Below, in pieces: positions 37,768 through 47,959 of a DNA stretch of 64,000 nt. The stretch is from Lacrimispora saccharolytica (GTDB taxonomy: Bacteria > Bacillota > Clostridia > Lachnospirales > Lachnospiraceae): NCBI GenBank assembly GCA_016899975.1, contig JACJJN010000003.1:1-64000 (forward strand), read 5' to 3'. The notes beneath the pieces were generated by a model that was given only the letters and a program-made list of their open reading frames with translations, did no database searches and was not told the DNA's origin. A program made the position numbers and the translations under genes. Within the stretch, counting starts at the first letter, position 1. The number at the start of each line of letters is the position of its first letter.

Positions 37768-38080
37768 TTTTCATATCCTCCTAGAATTCTTATCCTGTCT
37801 TTAACCCCGAAGCGCCGAATGACGCTTTTTTGTTTCTGAACTAAGTATACCTAAACAGACCAATTTGCACCATACCATTATTCCACAAATTTTCCGGAAT
37901 GCCCTTGTCAATAATGCTTATACCCTCTACCAGCGCCCACCATCAACAGCAGAATAAACAAAGATATTTTCTTTTCGTAGTCACATTGACGAATCTCAAA
38001 CTTTAGATTCTCTTCATTGCATTTTTACCGAAAATTCGCTATACTACTCAATATATTAGTAGAAAAGAGGAATAACAGCA
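37768..38080. other. Divergent region between the ABC ATPase gene and yesL
   Basis: Carries the yesL promoter (38017-38045). For the ATPase gene a minus-strand TATACT -10 candidate lies near 37847 without a good -35, and a small hairpin (AAGCG...CGCTT, near 37808-37825) falls in its leader. Nothing else recognised. Confidence 0.4.
38017..38045 (+). promoter_or_regulatory. Promoter of the yesL-like gene
   Basis: TTGCAT (38017-38022), 17 bases, TATACT (38040-38045). Confidence 0.7.
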
Positions 38081-38881
38081 ATGGGTATTTTCAATCCTGA
38101 CAGTAAGTTTTCGCAGTTTATGAGCAAGGTCTTCGATCTTATGGTTTTGAATCTGGTATTTATCTTTACGTCTATCCCGATTTTTACCATCGGCGTCAAT
38201 TATACCGCTCTGTATTATGTAACACTGAAAATGGTGAAAAACGAAGAGTCCTATATCTGGAAGAGCTACTGGAAATCCTGGAAACAGAATTTTAAACAGG
38301 CAGCCGGTATCTGGCTGATTTTCCTTTTCCTCGGCATTTTCCTGGTTTTCGATGTCGTCCTGACAAACTATATGACCGGTGCAGCGTCTTATCTGAAGTA
38401 TGTATTCTTTGTCTTTCTGTTTATCTGGGGCATGGTTCTGACCTACGTCTTCCCGGTTTTGTCCCGATTTGACAACACCGTCCGACAGACGATCAAGAAT
38501 TCTCTTCTGATGGCGATCCGTCATCTGCCTTGGACCATCGTTATGCTGTTCATTAACCTTCTGCCGCTGATCCTGTTTATCTTTGCTCCGACGTCCATCT
38601 CTTCCTTGGTGACCTTCTTTATGATCTTCCTTGGAACCTCTGTTGTAGCGCTTGCCAATTCCTGGTTCTTTGTAAATAAGATCTTTCCGTACTACATGCC
38701 GGCGGAAGAAGAGGAAGAAGAACTCTCAGACCTGGAAGAATCCAGCCGGGTCATCGAGGCAATGGATCGTGCCAGCACGGATTTTCTGCAAAATTCCGGA
38801 ACTGCTTCAGAAGAAACTTCTGATTCCGATGGTTCCGTTTCTGACAGCGGCGCTTCCGAAACAGATGAAACGACCGTATAA
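38081..38881 (+). CDS. YesL-family (DUF624) membrane protein
   Basis: 266 residues. The N-terminus (F-x-x-F-M-S-K-V-F-D-L-M-V-L-N-L) and about five hydrophobic helices up to residue 205 match DUF624/YesL. The last 60 residues are acidic and Ser-rich, likely disordered. YesL genes often lie with carbohydrate ABC transporters in Firmicutes; the divergent neighbour here is a sugar-type ATPase. Function not established. GAGG precedes the ATG. Confidence 0.82.
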   Translation: MGIFNPDSKFSQFMSKVFDLMVLNLVFIFTSIPIFTIGVNYTALYYVTLKMVKNEESYIWKSYWKSWKQNFKQAAGIWLIFLFLGIFLVFDVVLTNYMTGAASYLKYVFFVFLFIWGMVLTYVFPVLSRFDNTVRQTIKNSLLMAIRHLPWTIVMLFINLLPLILFIFAPTSISSLVTFFMIFLGTSVVALANSWFFVNKIFPYYMPAEEEEEELSDLEESSRVIEAMDRASTDFLQNSGTASEETSDSDGSVSDSGASETDETTV

Positions 38882-38937
38882 AAATGGCCGGAGAAACAGC
38901 CGTTTTGTAACTGCTGAATAGGATTCACCAAAAAATA

Positions 38938-39005
38938 AGAACCCCTGATTTTTGATTTTTTCATTTTTGACATATGATTTAATCACAAATCAGGGGTTCT
39001 TTTTT
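38938..39005. terminator. Terminator after yesL
   Basis: Perfect 13-base arms AGAACCCCTGATT (38938-38950) and AATCAGGGGTTCT (38988-39000) with a long 37-base loop and T run; it could serve both directions. Confidence 0.75.
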
Positions 39006-39086
39006 ATATCTTTCCGTAATTGCTTTTCAGAATATCTTCTTCAAATTAAACAAACTAGATTTTCCAACGGAGGCTTTCTGCTGCTG

Positions 39087-41768
39087 TCACTGGGATTTCC
39101 GCTCTTTCTGCAGCTTTTCCCAGAAATCTTCCTCCGACTGTCCGGATGGTTCCGGCGCCGGCTCCTTCGGCTGCTTCTTCTGTTCTTTCACTTCATCAAA
39201 GGTGATCGTTACCTTAAACAGATCACCGTCCAGATAGATCCGGAAAGTTCCATGCTGCAGGTTCGTCAGGTTTTTCGCAATGGAAAGTCCCAGTCCGCTT
39301 CCCTCCGTGCTTCGGCTCACATCGCCGCGGATAAAGCGTTCCGTCAGTTCATCCGCATCGATGTTCAGCGGATTTTCTGAGATATTTTTGATGGAAAAGA
39401 CGACCTTGTCGTTCCGTTTCACCGCATCAACGTAGACCCGCGTGCCTGGCATCGCGTATTTTACAACGTTGACGTAAAGATTCTCCAGCACACGCCAGAT
39501 CCGGCGGCTGTCCGCACGGATCACCAACGGCTCGTTTCCGAGCACACAGATCAGCGACAGATTTCTTTCTTTAAACCGTTCGTCAAACTCTCCGTTGACC
39601 TGCTGGATCAGTTCGTTCAGGTTCAGGTTCATAAATTCCAGCTTGATATTTCCGGAACTGATCTTGGACGCTTCCACCAGATCCTCTGTCAGCTGTTTCA
39701 ACCTCTGGGATTTTGCATCCAGGATATCAATGTATCCTTTGATCTTCGGGTCCTGGATCCCCTCCCGTTTCAGGAGATCCACATAATTGATGATCGACGT
39801 CAACGGCGTTTTGATATCGTGAGACACATTGGTGATCAGGTCGGCTTTCAGACGTTCGCTCTTCATCTGTTCCTGAATCGCCGCCTGCAGGCCTTTTCCC
39901 ACACTGTTGACTGTCTCCGCCATTTCCAGGTTATCGCCGCGCAGTGTCGTCAGATCAATCTTATACTCCAGATCTCCGCTTCCGATCCTGCGCAGTCCCT
40001 GCTGGATGGTCTGACGTCCCGCCGCTTCGCGCACCAGATAGAGTGCAGCGATAATGTCCAGCAGAACCGCCAGAAAAATACCAAATCCGCCAAAAGCGCC
40101 GATAAAAATAATCTGCAGAAGCGCAAAAATCGCAAATACCATCAAGATCTTCTGCGTCATCTTTCTCGCATCGTAGACTTCACGGCACATTTGAAAAATA
40201 CTCCGGACCAAGGATCTGCTCCAGAGATTTTTTCCCTTAATCCTTCGTATCAGACTGCTGTAAATCGGCATCATAAGCATTATCCCTCCACTGAGTGAGA
40301 GACCCGCAAAAAGAGAACGGTACGCCTGCATATCCCTGAAATACGACTGGGAATTTCCGGTATAGACAGTCGGATACTGGTCAAAGCTCACACCGATCAC
40401 CAGAACCGGAAGGCAGATGATCAAAGCGCCCGTCAGAAAGATCAGGATCAGATATACTTCCGTAGGGATACCATCAAAGGAATACAGCCGGATTTCCCTG
40501 TTATAGCAGTTCCGCCCTGCCTGCAGAGTGACGAGTACCAGGCCGACCAGCCCAAGCACGATCCCTGCTGCCGTAAGTCCCGCCAGAAGCGGGGTCCAGC
40601 TGCCCCATACAGAAAATACACTGGCTGCCTGTGAAAACTCATCCTCCACAGGCCAGGAAGTATTCAGCACAACGACTGCCTTCTCCCCTTCCGTAACCAG
40701 ATTGTTCGCCGAGATCCAGGAAGTGAGCACCTGCATCATATCCGAAGAGGGTGATTTCTTTTTAAACTCCGCACGCCCAAGTTCCCGCGAATACGCCACA
40801 CCTACCAGCTGTCCGTCCGTGTGTTCCTCCGAAGCGCTCATCGCTGAAACCGCCGTGTCGTATCCCCCGCTCCAGCTGTCCACGTTGGTATAAACGGTTC
40901 CATCTTCCAGTTCAATACAGTACTGAACGTTGCTCTCCTCTCTCATATCACCGTCCGCGTTCCTGTAATTCTGCAGTGTACGCACGGTATTGTAGAGTGC
41001 CTGGTACAGATCATACAGAGATACCTGGCGGTTCTTCGCCGCGTAATCCCTGAGACTCACACCCGACTGTGGAAGTTCCGTTTCATAATCGCCGCCCAGC
41101 TCATAAAGATACAGAAACTGTGAAGAATAATCTTTATAATCACATTCCTGCGCCTCCAGAGAACTGATCGTCTGCTGAGACGGTGTAAAATGTGAACCGT
41201 TGCAGTCGATTTCATTTCCATCCGGATCTACGATTATATTATAATCTGCATTCAGATACGTTTTCTGATCTTCTCTTGCTTTCTGATAGACATCGACGTA
41301 TTCCCCATTCTCATCATAGGTATCTTCATAAACCTCGACTCCCGCATCATTGGTCGCATATTCCTGCGCAGAATACATCATGTAATCGTTAAACATCGAA
41401 AGAATTCCGTCGGTCATCTGGTCCAGCTGTTCCAGCGTATAGGAAGTATTTTCTCCCGCCTCTCCAAGGACACCCTCCCCAAATTCCGTGATATCCACGG
41501 TCGTCTCGGACGCCGGCGCATCGCTGATATGCAGTTTATGCAGTCCTTCGTAAAAGTCCTGTATCTCTTCCAGCTGCCCGGTCATGAGCACTCCGCAGGA
41601 CTCCGTACTCTCATAAGGAGTCTTTGCCCTGCCGATGGGAACGCCCCTGGAGGCAAGATCCAGCAGAAGGATTCCGCAGAACCCGGCGAGAAAGATGCCC
41701 AGCGCACACAGGCACAAAACCACTGTCTTTGCAGGTACACTGTAAAAAGCTCTCTTCTTTTCTTCCAT
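39087..41768 (-). CDS. Sensor histidine kinase with large extracytoplasmic domain
   Basis: 893 residues. A first membrane helix (about 14-36) is followed by a roughly 350-residue external domain, then several further helices, a HAMP-like linker, the phosphoacceptor N-V-S-H-D-I-K-T-P-L-T-S, an N-box (V-L-E-N-L-Y-V-N-V-V-K-Y) and G-S-G-L-G-L-S-I-A. All catalytic parts look intact. The extra central helices are unusual for a simple two-helix sensor. It is 20 bases downstream of its response regulator and should be cotranscribed. The signal is unknown. Confidence 0.88.
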   Translation of the reverse strand: MEEKKRAFYSVPAKTVVLCLCALGIFLAGFCGILLLDLASRGVPIGRAKTPYESTESCGVLMTGQLEEIQDFYEGLHKLHISDAPASETTVDITEFGEGVLGEAGENTSYTLEQLDQMTDGILSMFNDYMMYSAQEYATNDAGVEVYEDTYDENGEYVDVYQKAREDQKTYLNADYNIIVDPDGNEIDCNGSHFTPSQQTISSLEAQECDYKDYSSQFLYLYELGGDYETELPQSGVSLRDYAAKNRQVSLYDLYQALYNTVRTLQNYRNADGDMREESNVQYCIELEDGTVYTNVDSWSGGYDTAVSAMSASEEHTDGQLVGVAYSRELGRAEFKKKSPSSDMMQVLTSWISANNLVTEGEKAVVVLNTSWPVEDEFSQAASVFSVWGSWTPLLAGLTAAGIVLGLVGLVLVTLQAGRNCYNREIRLYSFDGIPTEVYLILIFLTGALIICLPVLVIGVSFDQYPTVYTGNSQSYFRDMQAYRSLFAGLSLSGGIMLMMPIYSSLIRRIKGKNLWSRSLVRSIFQMCREVYDARKMTQKILMVFAIFALLQIIFIGAFGGFGIFLAVLLDIIAALYLVREAAGRQTIQQGLRRIGSGDLEYKIDLTTLRGDNLEMAETVNSVGKGLQAAIQEQMKSERLKADLITNVSHDIKTPLTSIINYVDLLKREGIQDPKIKGYIDILDAKSQRLKQLTEDLVEASKISSGNIKLEFMNLNLNELIQQVNGEFDERFKERNLSLICVLGNEPLVIRADSRRIWRVLENLYVNVVKYAMPGTRVYVDAVKRNDKVVFSIKNISENPLNIDADELTERFIRGDVSRSTEGSGLGLSIAKNLTNLQHGTFRIYLDGDLFKVTITFDEVKEQKKQPKEPAPEPSGQSEEDFWEKLQKERKSQ

Positions 41769-41788
41769 CTGTTTTTCCGTTCTCCTTT

Positions 41789-42484
41789 TTAAAGTTTCTC
41801 AATCTTGTAACCGATTCCCCATACCACTTTCAGATAATGGGGGTCCTTTGGGTTAATCTCGATTTTTTCACGGATATGACGGATATGTACCGCCACCGTG
41901 TTATCCGCGCCGATGGCCTCCTCGTTCCAGATGCTCTCGTAGATCTGCTCGATGGAAAACACCTTTCCCGGATTTCTGACCAGAAGAAGAAGAATGTTGT
42001 ACTCGATGGGGGTCAGTTTTACAGGCTCTCCTTCTACCGTAACCTCTTTCAGATCATCGTTCACCACAAGTCCTCCGACCTGAAAAACATTCGCGTTTTC
42101 CTGCTCCTGCATGGTTCCCAGCTTGGTATACCGTCTTAACTGGGATTTCACGCGGGCAACCAGTTCCAGCGGGTTAAACGGTTTGGTCACATAGTCATCA
42201 GCACCGATGTTCAGCCCCAGAATCTTATCCACATCCTCTGATTTCGCGGACAGGATAATAATCGGGATGCTGCTGGTCTCCCTGATCTTCAGCGTCGCGC
42301 GGATACCGTCCAGTTTCGGCATCATGACGTCAATGATCAGGAGATGAACTTCCTCCCTCTCGAGCATCTGAACTGCCTGCATCCCGTCATAAGCTTTCAG
42401 GATATGATAGCCTTCCTGGGTCAGATAGATCTCAATCGCGTCCACAATTTCCTTGTCGTCGTCACAAACCAGTATGTTGTACAT
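41789..42484 (-). CDS. OmpR/PhoB-family response regulator
   Basis: 231 residues. Receiver domain with the acidic pocket D-D-D near the start, phosphoacceptor D in L-L-I-I-D-V-M-M-P, and the conserved K in Y-V-T-K-P-F-N-P. The C-terminal winged helix has the V-H-I-R-H-I-R-E-K and V-W-G-I-G-Y-K-I motifs. ATG at 42484 (MYNILVCDDD) follows GAGGTG; a GTG at 42496 falls in that binding site. Pairs with the kinase downstream. Confidence 0.93.
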   Translation of the reverse strand: MYNILVCDDDKEIVDAIEIYLTQEGYHILKAYDGMQAVQMLEREEVHLLIIDVMMPKLDGIRATLKIRETSSIPIIILSAKSEDVDKILGLNIGADDYVTKPFNPLELVARVKSQLRRYTKLGTMQEQENANVFQVGGLVVNDDLKEVTVEGEPVKLTPIEYNILLLLVRNPGKVFSIEQIYESIWNEEAIGADNTVAVHIRHIREKIEINPKDPHYLKVVWGIGYKIEKL

Positions 42485-42917
42485 AATTTTCTTCACCTCT
42501 CTGAATTTTTTTCGTTTCTGCCATGAGATATCAGATGTTCTATGGTGATATCTTAGCAGTGAAATTTTTATTTCATCTTGCGAAAACTCTTAATAATCTT
42601 TTAATTTTTCAACGGGAGCCAGGCGGGCGTTTCTCTTTTGTCCTGCCGGGCAGAGCCGCTGCCCCCAATTACGCAATATTATACACAACTTCCGAAGGAA
42701 AAACAATTCACCGTACACTTGACGCAGAAATCCGTAAACGCCCAGACCTGAAAGAACTGCAGCAGCGCTTCATCCAGCTGAACGTTGTGTCATCCGATTG
42801 CTGTGCCATCTGATACCATCTGAACGCTGCGCCATCCGATTGACACACTTCTGCCATCATGTTATAGTATCAGAAAACAGGCGCCGGAACACGGCGTTTT
42901 CGGAAAGGATTGGGGAT

Positions 42918-43187
42918 ATGTTTCGACTTTGGGGCCGGCTGGTCTATGACGGCAATTATACGGCAAAGGATCTTGTGATCTGCGACGATACCAAGGAAAC
43001 CCGGACGCACAAAATCTTCCGCGGGCTGAACAGTATCTGCGACGCGTGGAACCTTGCCGTTCCGATCTGGCTGGATTCGAATATCACAGATTTCAAGCGC
43101 CACAGCAAAACGAGATTCCGCCAGGACAACTGGATCGAAGAAATTGACTTTGATTTTCTTGAGATTCAGGTGATCGAAGAAGATTAA
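42918..43187 (+). CDS. Small conserved hypothetical protein
   Basis: 89 residues, M-F-R-L-W-G-R through the end E-I-Q-V-I-E-E-D. I recall near-identical layout (I-C-D-D-T..T-R-T-H-K-I-F, P-I-W-L-D-S-N-I, F-x-R-H-S-K-T-R-F, F-D-F-L-E-I-Q-V-I-E-E-D) in many Lachnospiraceae genomes, without known function. Soluble, mixed alpha/beta. The ATG at 42918 is preceded by AAAGGATTGGGG; upstream codons lack a start site. Single gene with its own terminator. Confidence 0.75.
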   Translation: MFRLWGRLVYDGNYTAKDLVICDDTKETRTHKIFRGLNSICDAWNLAVPIWLDSNITDFKRHSKTRFRQDNWIEEIDFDFLEIQVIEED

Positions 43188-43190
43188 GAA

Positions 43191-43238
43191 AAAGAGGATA
43201 TTCCAAACCTGATTTCTGGTCTGGAATACCCTCTTTTT
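43191..43238. terminator. Terminator after the small conserved gene
   Basis: Arms AAAGAGGATATTCCA (43191-43205) and TGGAATACCCTCTTT (43222-43236), one internal mismatch, with a T run. Confidence 0.75.
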
Positions 43239-43288
43239 GATTACTCTGATTTTGATGTTCCAATTTTGATTGCCCTAAGACTGTCTCA

Positions 43289-45286
43289 TCAGATCTTTCC
43301 GATCAGCTCACTCTGCTTTCCATCCCGCAGGAATACGGGGATCTTTTCTATCGGCGCGTCGATCTCATAGGCACATCCGCCGGCATATACCTTTCCGTCA
43401 CTCATGTCGGTCCAGGACGCCCCCGCCGGCAAATAAACGGTCCGTGATTTCGCACCCGGCTGAACAACCGGAGCCACAAGGATATCGGAACCGAACAGAT
43501 ACTCATCCGTGATATCCCAGCAGTTTTTATCCTCTGGGAATTCATAAAACAGCGTCCGCATGACCGGATGCCCTTTCTCATGTGCCTCGCGCATTGCCTC
43601 ACGGGTATAATTCCTCATGGACTCGCGCAGCTGAATATATTTTACCAAAATAGGATAATTGTCCTCACCGAAACTCCATACTTCGTTGTCTGCGCCTGTC
43701 CACTCACGCTCTTCCCCTGCCTTGTTGATGATCGGACTGTGTGGGTCGCGGCTTCCATGCAGCCTCATCACCGGGCAGAATGCTCCAAACTGGAACCAGC
43801 GAACCAGAAGCTCACGGAATCCCTCGTCATAGATGTTTCCCGCATGGAATCCTCCGATATCCGTCGTCCACCACGGAATACCGCTGAGTCCCATATGAAG
43901 ACCCGCGCAGATCTGCTTACGGAAATCCTCCCAGCTGGAGAAGATATCTCCGGACCATACCAGCGCTCCGTATCTCTGGCTTCCGACCCATGCGCAGCGG
44001 GCAAGATTTACGATATCCTCCTGTCCGTTTTCCTTCTGTCCTTCGTAGAACATACGGGCATACTCTCTCGGATAAATATTCCCAACCTCTGCCACAGGGC
44101 CTGCGAAATACCGGTAACTCTCAAAGTCATAGGTGGTAAATTCCGGTTCCGCCTCATCCAGCCAGAAAGTTTTGATCCCCATGTCTGCGTAATTCTTTTT
44201 GATCTTTTCCCACACATACTTTCTGGTGCGCGGATTGGTCGCGTCCAGAAAAACGTTGTTTCCGTGGAAAACCATCTGCACGTCCACACCGGAGTTTGCC
44301 TTGACCAGAAGCCCCTGCTGCTTCATCTCCTCATAGTTTTCGCTCCGCCAGTCGATCTGCGGCCAGATGGAAACCATCGTCTCAATTCCCATTTCCTTCA
44401 GTTCCTTTACCATTGCCTCCGGATCCGGGAAGTATTCTTCGTCAAAGCGGTAGTCACCGCAGCGCGGCCAGTGATAATAGTCGATGACCAACACATCCAG
44501 CGGGATGTTTCTCTTCTTGTACTCCCGGGCAATGTCCAGAACCTGCTCCTGATTGTAATAGCGCAGTTTGCACTGCCAGAAGCCAAGTCCGTACTCCGGC
44601 ATCATCGGGACTCTTCCTGTCGCCAGCGTGTATTTTTCCTCAATCTCCTGTGGATTGTCCCCGGCTGTGATCCAGTAGTCCAGCTGTTTTGTGCTTTCTG
44701 CCACCCACTCCGTGGTATTGGTCCCGAAATGCACCTCTCCGATCGCCGCATTGTGCCACAGGAATCCATAACCGAGGCTGGACACATAGAACGGGATACT
44801 CGCCTGGGAATTTCTGTGTGCCAGTTCCAGGTTGCAGCCTTTCAGGTTCATCCGCTCCTGCTGATACTGTCCCATGCCGTAAATCTTCTCCTCCGGATCT
44901 GAGACAAAGCTCGCTTTCAGGTGGAAGTTTCCTCCCGGAAGTGTCTTGTAATGCCTCGCTCTCAGAGACAGCGCGCCGCCATTGGAAATTTCCTTCAGGA
45001 GCACTTCCCCCTTCTGGTTGCGGAACGTCATCTGCAGCGCATTCCCCCAGGGCTGTACCTCCATGACCGCGGTGATTTTTCCGTTGGTGATCACCGCCTT
45101 CCTCTCTTCGATTTCGATTTTGACCGGAGTCTCCTCCTTCGGAAGGAGGGCAACGCTGCCCTGCTCCAGATCGCTGAGCAGTCCCGCGCGGACTCTCAGG
45201 CTGTCTCCCATCCACGGTTCTACCTTTACCGTCTCGCCATTCTGGCGAAACAACAGGGCATCCCCCTGTTTCTCAAAAAAAATCAT
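43289..45286 (-). CDS. Glycoside hydrolase family 31 (alpha-glucosidase/xylosidase type)
   Basis: About 665 residues: N-terminal beta-sandwich with the galactose-mutarotase-like fold (to about residue 220), then the catalytic barrel. The nucleophile is the aspartate in F-W-L-D-E-A-E-P and the likely acid/base is the aspartate in W-S-G-D-I-F-S-S-W. The D-E-A-E-P form is seen in xylosidase-like branches, so the substrate could be alpha-xyloside as well as alpha-glucoside. No signal peptide: cytoplasmic. ATG at 45286 follows GGGAGGC; the 45328 start is unsupported. pgi follows upstream on the same strand. Confidence 0.85.
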   Translation of the reverse strand: MIFFEKQGDALLFRQNGETVKVEPWMGDSLRVRAGLLSDLEQGSVALLPKEETPVKIEIEERKAVITNGKITAVMEVQPWGNALQMTFRNQKGEVLLKEISNGGALSLRARHYKTLPGGNFHLKASFVSDPEEKIYGMGQYQQERMNLKGCNLELAHRNSQASIPFYVSSLGYGFLWHNAAIGEVHFGTNTTEWVAESTKQLDYWITAGDNPQEIEEKYTLATGRVPMMPEYGLGFWQCKLRYYNQEQVLDIAREYKKRNIPLDVLVIDYYHWPRCGDYRFDEEYFPDPEAMVKELKEMGIETMVSIWPQIDWRSENYEEMKQQGLLVKANSGVDVQMVFHGNNVFLDATNPRTRKYVWEKIKKNYADMGIKTFWLDEAEPEFTTYDFESYRYFAGPVAEVGNIYPREYARMFYEGQKENGQEDIVNLARCAWVGSQRYGALVWSGDIFSSWEDFRKQICAGLHMGLSGIPWWTTDIGGFHAGNIYDEGFRELLVRWFQFGAFCPVMRLHGSRDPHSPIINKAGEEREWTGADNEVWSFGEDNYPILVKYIQLRESMRNYTREAMREAHEKGHPVMRTLFYEFPEDKNCWDITDEYLFGSDILVAPVVQPGAKSRTVYLPAGASWTDMSDGKVYAGGCAYEIDAPIEKIPVFLRDGKQSELIGKI

Positions 45287-45393
45287 CGTTTTTGCCTCCC
45301 ATGTTTTTTTCTGTCTTTTCTCTGTCATTTTACCATCTGTCCCAAAAAACTTCTAGAGCGTATTTGAAAATTGTCTTCGGCAAATATAGAAAA

Positions 45394-45421
45394 AACAGCC
45401 CAGAAAAAATTCCAAGCTGTT
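45394..45421 (-). terminator. Probable terminator after pgi
   Basis: Minus-strand AACAGC...GCTGTT with inner GAA/TTC pairing and a following TTTTC. Confidence 0.5.
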
Positions 45422-45578
45422 CTTTCATATTTTATTCAATTCTATGTGTCCATGTGCTCTCCAGGCAGGAGACTGCGTTCCATCGTTCCCATATCGGGGT
45501 CTTCCGCCTTTTCATCTGCTTCCCCTGCCTTCTATGCACATGCCTGTTTCCGAGGATGTCTCTTTTCGTGTATCGGAA

Positions 45579-46928
45579 TTACAGTCTCTTCATCAATTTT
45601 TCGCGCTCTTCCTCATAGCCTGGTTTTCCAAGCAGAGCGAACATATTCTTCTTATAACTCTCAACGCCCGGCTGGTTGAACGGATTGACGCCGGATACAT
45701 AACCGCTGACTCCGCACGCAAACTCGAAGAAGTAGAACAATTGTCCAAGATAGAACTCATTCTGCTCCGGAATATTTACCATCAGGTTCGGCACATTTCC
45801 ATCGGTATGCGCCAGAATAGTTCCGTTCATTGCGCTCTTATTTACGAAATCAATGGTCTTTCCTGCCAGATAGTTCAGCCCGTCCAGATCTACCGGCTCC
45901 TCGCCGATGGTCAATTCCACACGGGATTTCTCCACATTCATAACGGTTTCAAACATAATTCTGGAACCATCCTGAATAAACTGTCCCATGGAATGAAGAT
46001 CTGTGGTCAGGTCTACGGAAGCCGGGAAGATTCCTTTCTGGTCTTTGCCTTCGCTTTCGCCGAACAGCTGTTTCCACCACTCGGATACATAGTGGAGGCT
46101 CGGCTCATAGTTGCACAGGATTTCCACCGCTTTACCCTTGCGGTGCAGGATATTGCGGACTGCCGCATATTTCATCGCATCATTTTCTGCAAACGGAGTA
46201 TTCAGAGCAAGCTCTCTTCCGGAAGCTGCGCCTGCCATCAGCTGGTCGATGTCTGCGCCGGATACCGCGATCGGAAGAAGGCCTACCGCTGTCAGAACGG
46301 AGAAACGTCCTCCCACATCATCCGGTACCACGAACGTTGCGTATCCCTCTTCATCCGCTACATGCTTCAGGGCTCCCTTTGCCTTGTCTGTAGTAGCATA
46401 GATACGTTTCGCCGCGCCTTCCTTGCCATATTTCTTCTCCAGGATCTCTTTGAATACACGGAACGCGATTGCCGGCTCTGTGGTGGTTCCGGATTTGGAG
46501 ATCATGTTGATGGAGAAATCACGGTCGCCGATCACATCGATCAGCCCCTGGATATAGCTGCTGGAAATGCTGTTTCCAACGAAATAAATTTCCGGAGTCT
46601 TTCTCTGCTCCTTTGTAATGTTATTGTAGAAGCCATGACGGAGAAATTCGATCGCCGCGCGCGCGCCCAGATAAGAACCGCCGATACCGATCACCAGCAG
46701 GACTTCAGAATCGCTCTGGATCTGTTTTGCCGCTTCCTTGATGCGCGCAAACTCCTCTTTATCATAATCCACCGGCAGATCGATCCATCCGAGGAAATCG
46801 TTGCCCTGTCCGCTTCTGGATACCAGGACTTCTTTTGCGGAATTGGCGATCTGCTCGAAAGACGCCATTTCATTTTCACGGATAAATTCTGCCGCTTTTG
46901 AATAATCAAATGTTACTTTTGCTCCCAT
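45579..46928 (-). CDS. pgi: Glucose-6-phosphate isomerase
   Basis: 449 residues, the short Gram-positive form. Motifs [21 protein letters not shown] (phosphate site), [14 protein letters not shown] and N-P-F-N-Q-P-G-V-E-x-Y-K. It interconverts glucose-6-phosphate and fructose-6-phosphate in glycolysis. Own promoter at 47022-47050; a GAGTAAAG binding site precedes the ATG. Confidence 0.97.
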   Translation of the reverse strand: MGAKVTFDYSKAAEFIRENEMASFEQIANSAKEVLVSRSGQGNDFLGWIDLPVDYDKEEFARIKEAAKQIQSDSEVLLVIGIGGSYLGARAAIEFLRHGFYNNITKEQRKTPEIYFVGNSISSSYIQGLIDVIGDRDFSINMISKSGTTTEPAIAFRVFKEILEKKYGKEGAAKRIYATTDKAKGALKHVADEEGYATFVVPDDVGGRFSVLTAVGLLPIAVSGADIDQLMAGAASGRELALNTPFAENDAMKYAAVRNILHRKGKAVEILCNYEPSLHYVSEWWKQLFGESEGKDQKGIFPASVDLTTDLHSMGQFIQDGSRIMFETVMNVEKSRVELTIGEEPVDLDGLNYLAGKTIDFVNKSAMNGTILAHTDGNVPNLMVNIPEQNEFYLGQLFYFFEFACGVSGYVSGVNPFNQPGVESYKKNMFALLGKPGYEEEREKLMKRL

Positions 46929-46961
46929 AACACTTTACTCCTTTGCATGATTTTATTTTAA

Positions 46962-46992
46962 CTGTTCCGTCTTCTTCAGAGGAACGGAACAG
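46962..46992. repeat. Dispersed GTTCCG hairpin in the pgi leader
   Basis: Arms CTGTTCCG (46962-46969) and CGGAACAG (46985-46992), perfect over 8 bases. Lies between the pgi promoter and start codon, so it is part of the leader RNA. Confidence 0.55.
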
Positions 46993-47021
46993 CTGTGAAC
47001 AATGACAAATCTATATGAATA

Positions 47022-47050
47022 AGTGTAGCAAATTCACTCTTTTTTATCAA
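47022..47050 (-). promoter_or_regulatory. Promoter of pgi
   Basis: Minus-strand TTGATA (47045-47050), 17 bases, TACACT (47022-47027). Confidence 0.7.
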
Positions 47051-47103
47051 GTCTCAGAACCATAAAATTTCGAATTCCAAAATTCTGAAAGATTTCGGAT
47101 CTT

Positions 47104-47823
47104 TTATTTCATATACTCCCGGATGATCTCCCGCATCAGCTTCTCTTCCTCCGGCGTGAGCATCCCGGAGAAACGGCTGTCAGCCGCGGCGGTCTGGCGG
47201 ATACCCTCCCGCACCTGGCTGATCTGCTCTTCCTCTTTCATCTCCCGGACAGCCTCCCTTCGCTGAGCCGCCGTTTTCTTTTTCCTGTTCTCCTCAGCCG
47301 CTGCAGGTACCTCAGCAGGCTGTACACCGAGCTGCATCTGATTTTCCAGGTAATCGGTCCATCCGTCCAGCAGGATTTCCTCTTTCCCGGAGAAATCAAA
47401 ATTTATCCGTAAAAGCAGAAGCCCGCAGATGATCACGCCTCCTGCCACTGCATACTGAACCCAGAGATACGTCTCATACTCATAGAGATACATCACAAGA
47501 ATACTGAATGCCAGGATCGCAAAAGTGACCGCCGCCGCATTCTGACTCCCCGCTTTCAGGGCCTGCACCCCGATGCCGGCGCTCCGTCCTCCCGCCATCT
47601 GGCTGCGCAGGAACGCGCCCATATTGGCAATCGGCTCCTTCCGTTCCCTGACCGTCCGCAAAAGCTGGCTGGTCCATTTCAGTTTGGGCTTGTCCAGCCG
47701 TTTCAGGTCTTTGATCGCCTTGCTGTAAAAATGGTTGCTCCAGAACAGACACCATACTCCTGCGATGCCTGCTGCTATCATTGCGTACAAGAACAGATTC
47801 TGATTCATGCATGTCTGCAGCAT
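47104..47823 (-). CDS. Membrane protein of unknown function
   Basis: 239 residues, not recognised. A hydrophobic helix at about 12-28, then a basic segment, then two helices at about 95-137 (A-I-L-A-F-S-I-L-V-M-Y-L-Y and V-A-G-G-V-I-I-C-G-L-L-L-L), and a charged helical cytoplasmic tail with E-E-E-K-L-M-R-E-I-I-R-E-Y. Small internal linker regions are Gln/Glu rich. GGGGGC lies before the ATG. No neighbour indicates a role. Confidence 0.6.
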   Translation of the reverse strand: MLQTCMNQNLFLYAMIAAGIAGVWCLFWSNHFYSKAIKDLKRLDKPKLKWTSQLLRTVRERKEPIANMGAFLRSQMAGGRSAGIGVQALKAGSQNAAAVTFAILAFSILVMYLYEYETYLWVQYAVAGGVIICGLLLLRINFDFSGKEEILLDGWTDYLENQMQLGVQPAEVPAAAEENRKKKTAAQRREAVREMKEEEQISQVREGIRQTAAADSRFSGMLTPEEEKLMREIIREYMK

Positions 47824-47959
47824 TTTTTTGCCCCCTATTTTTTATTTTTTGCCCGGCCCGGCATGGGAACATTATAAGCCCGCAAATATGGATTTGAAAA
47901 TAAAAATCGTTCGTCAAATTCTCTGAAAAAGAACCCGTTCTTTCTGCAAACCGGCGGTT

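Noticed and set aside
42523-42813. 96-codon plus-strand frame before the small conserved gene
   Set aside because: No ribosome binding site and no recognisable pattern; it covers the promoter region of its neighbours.
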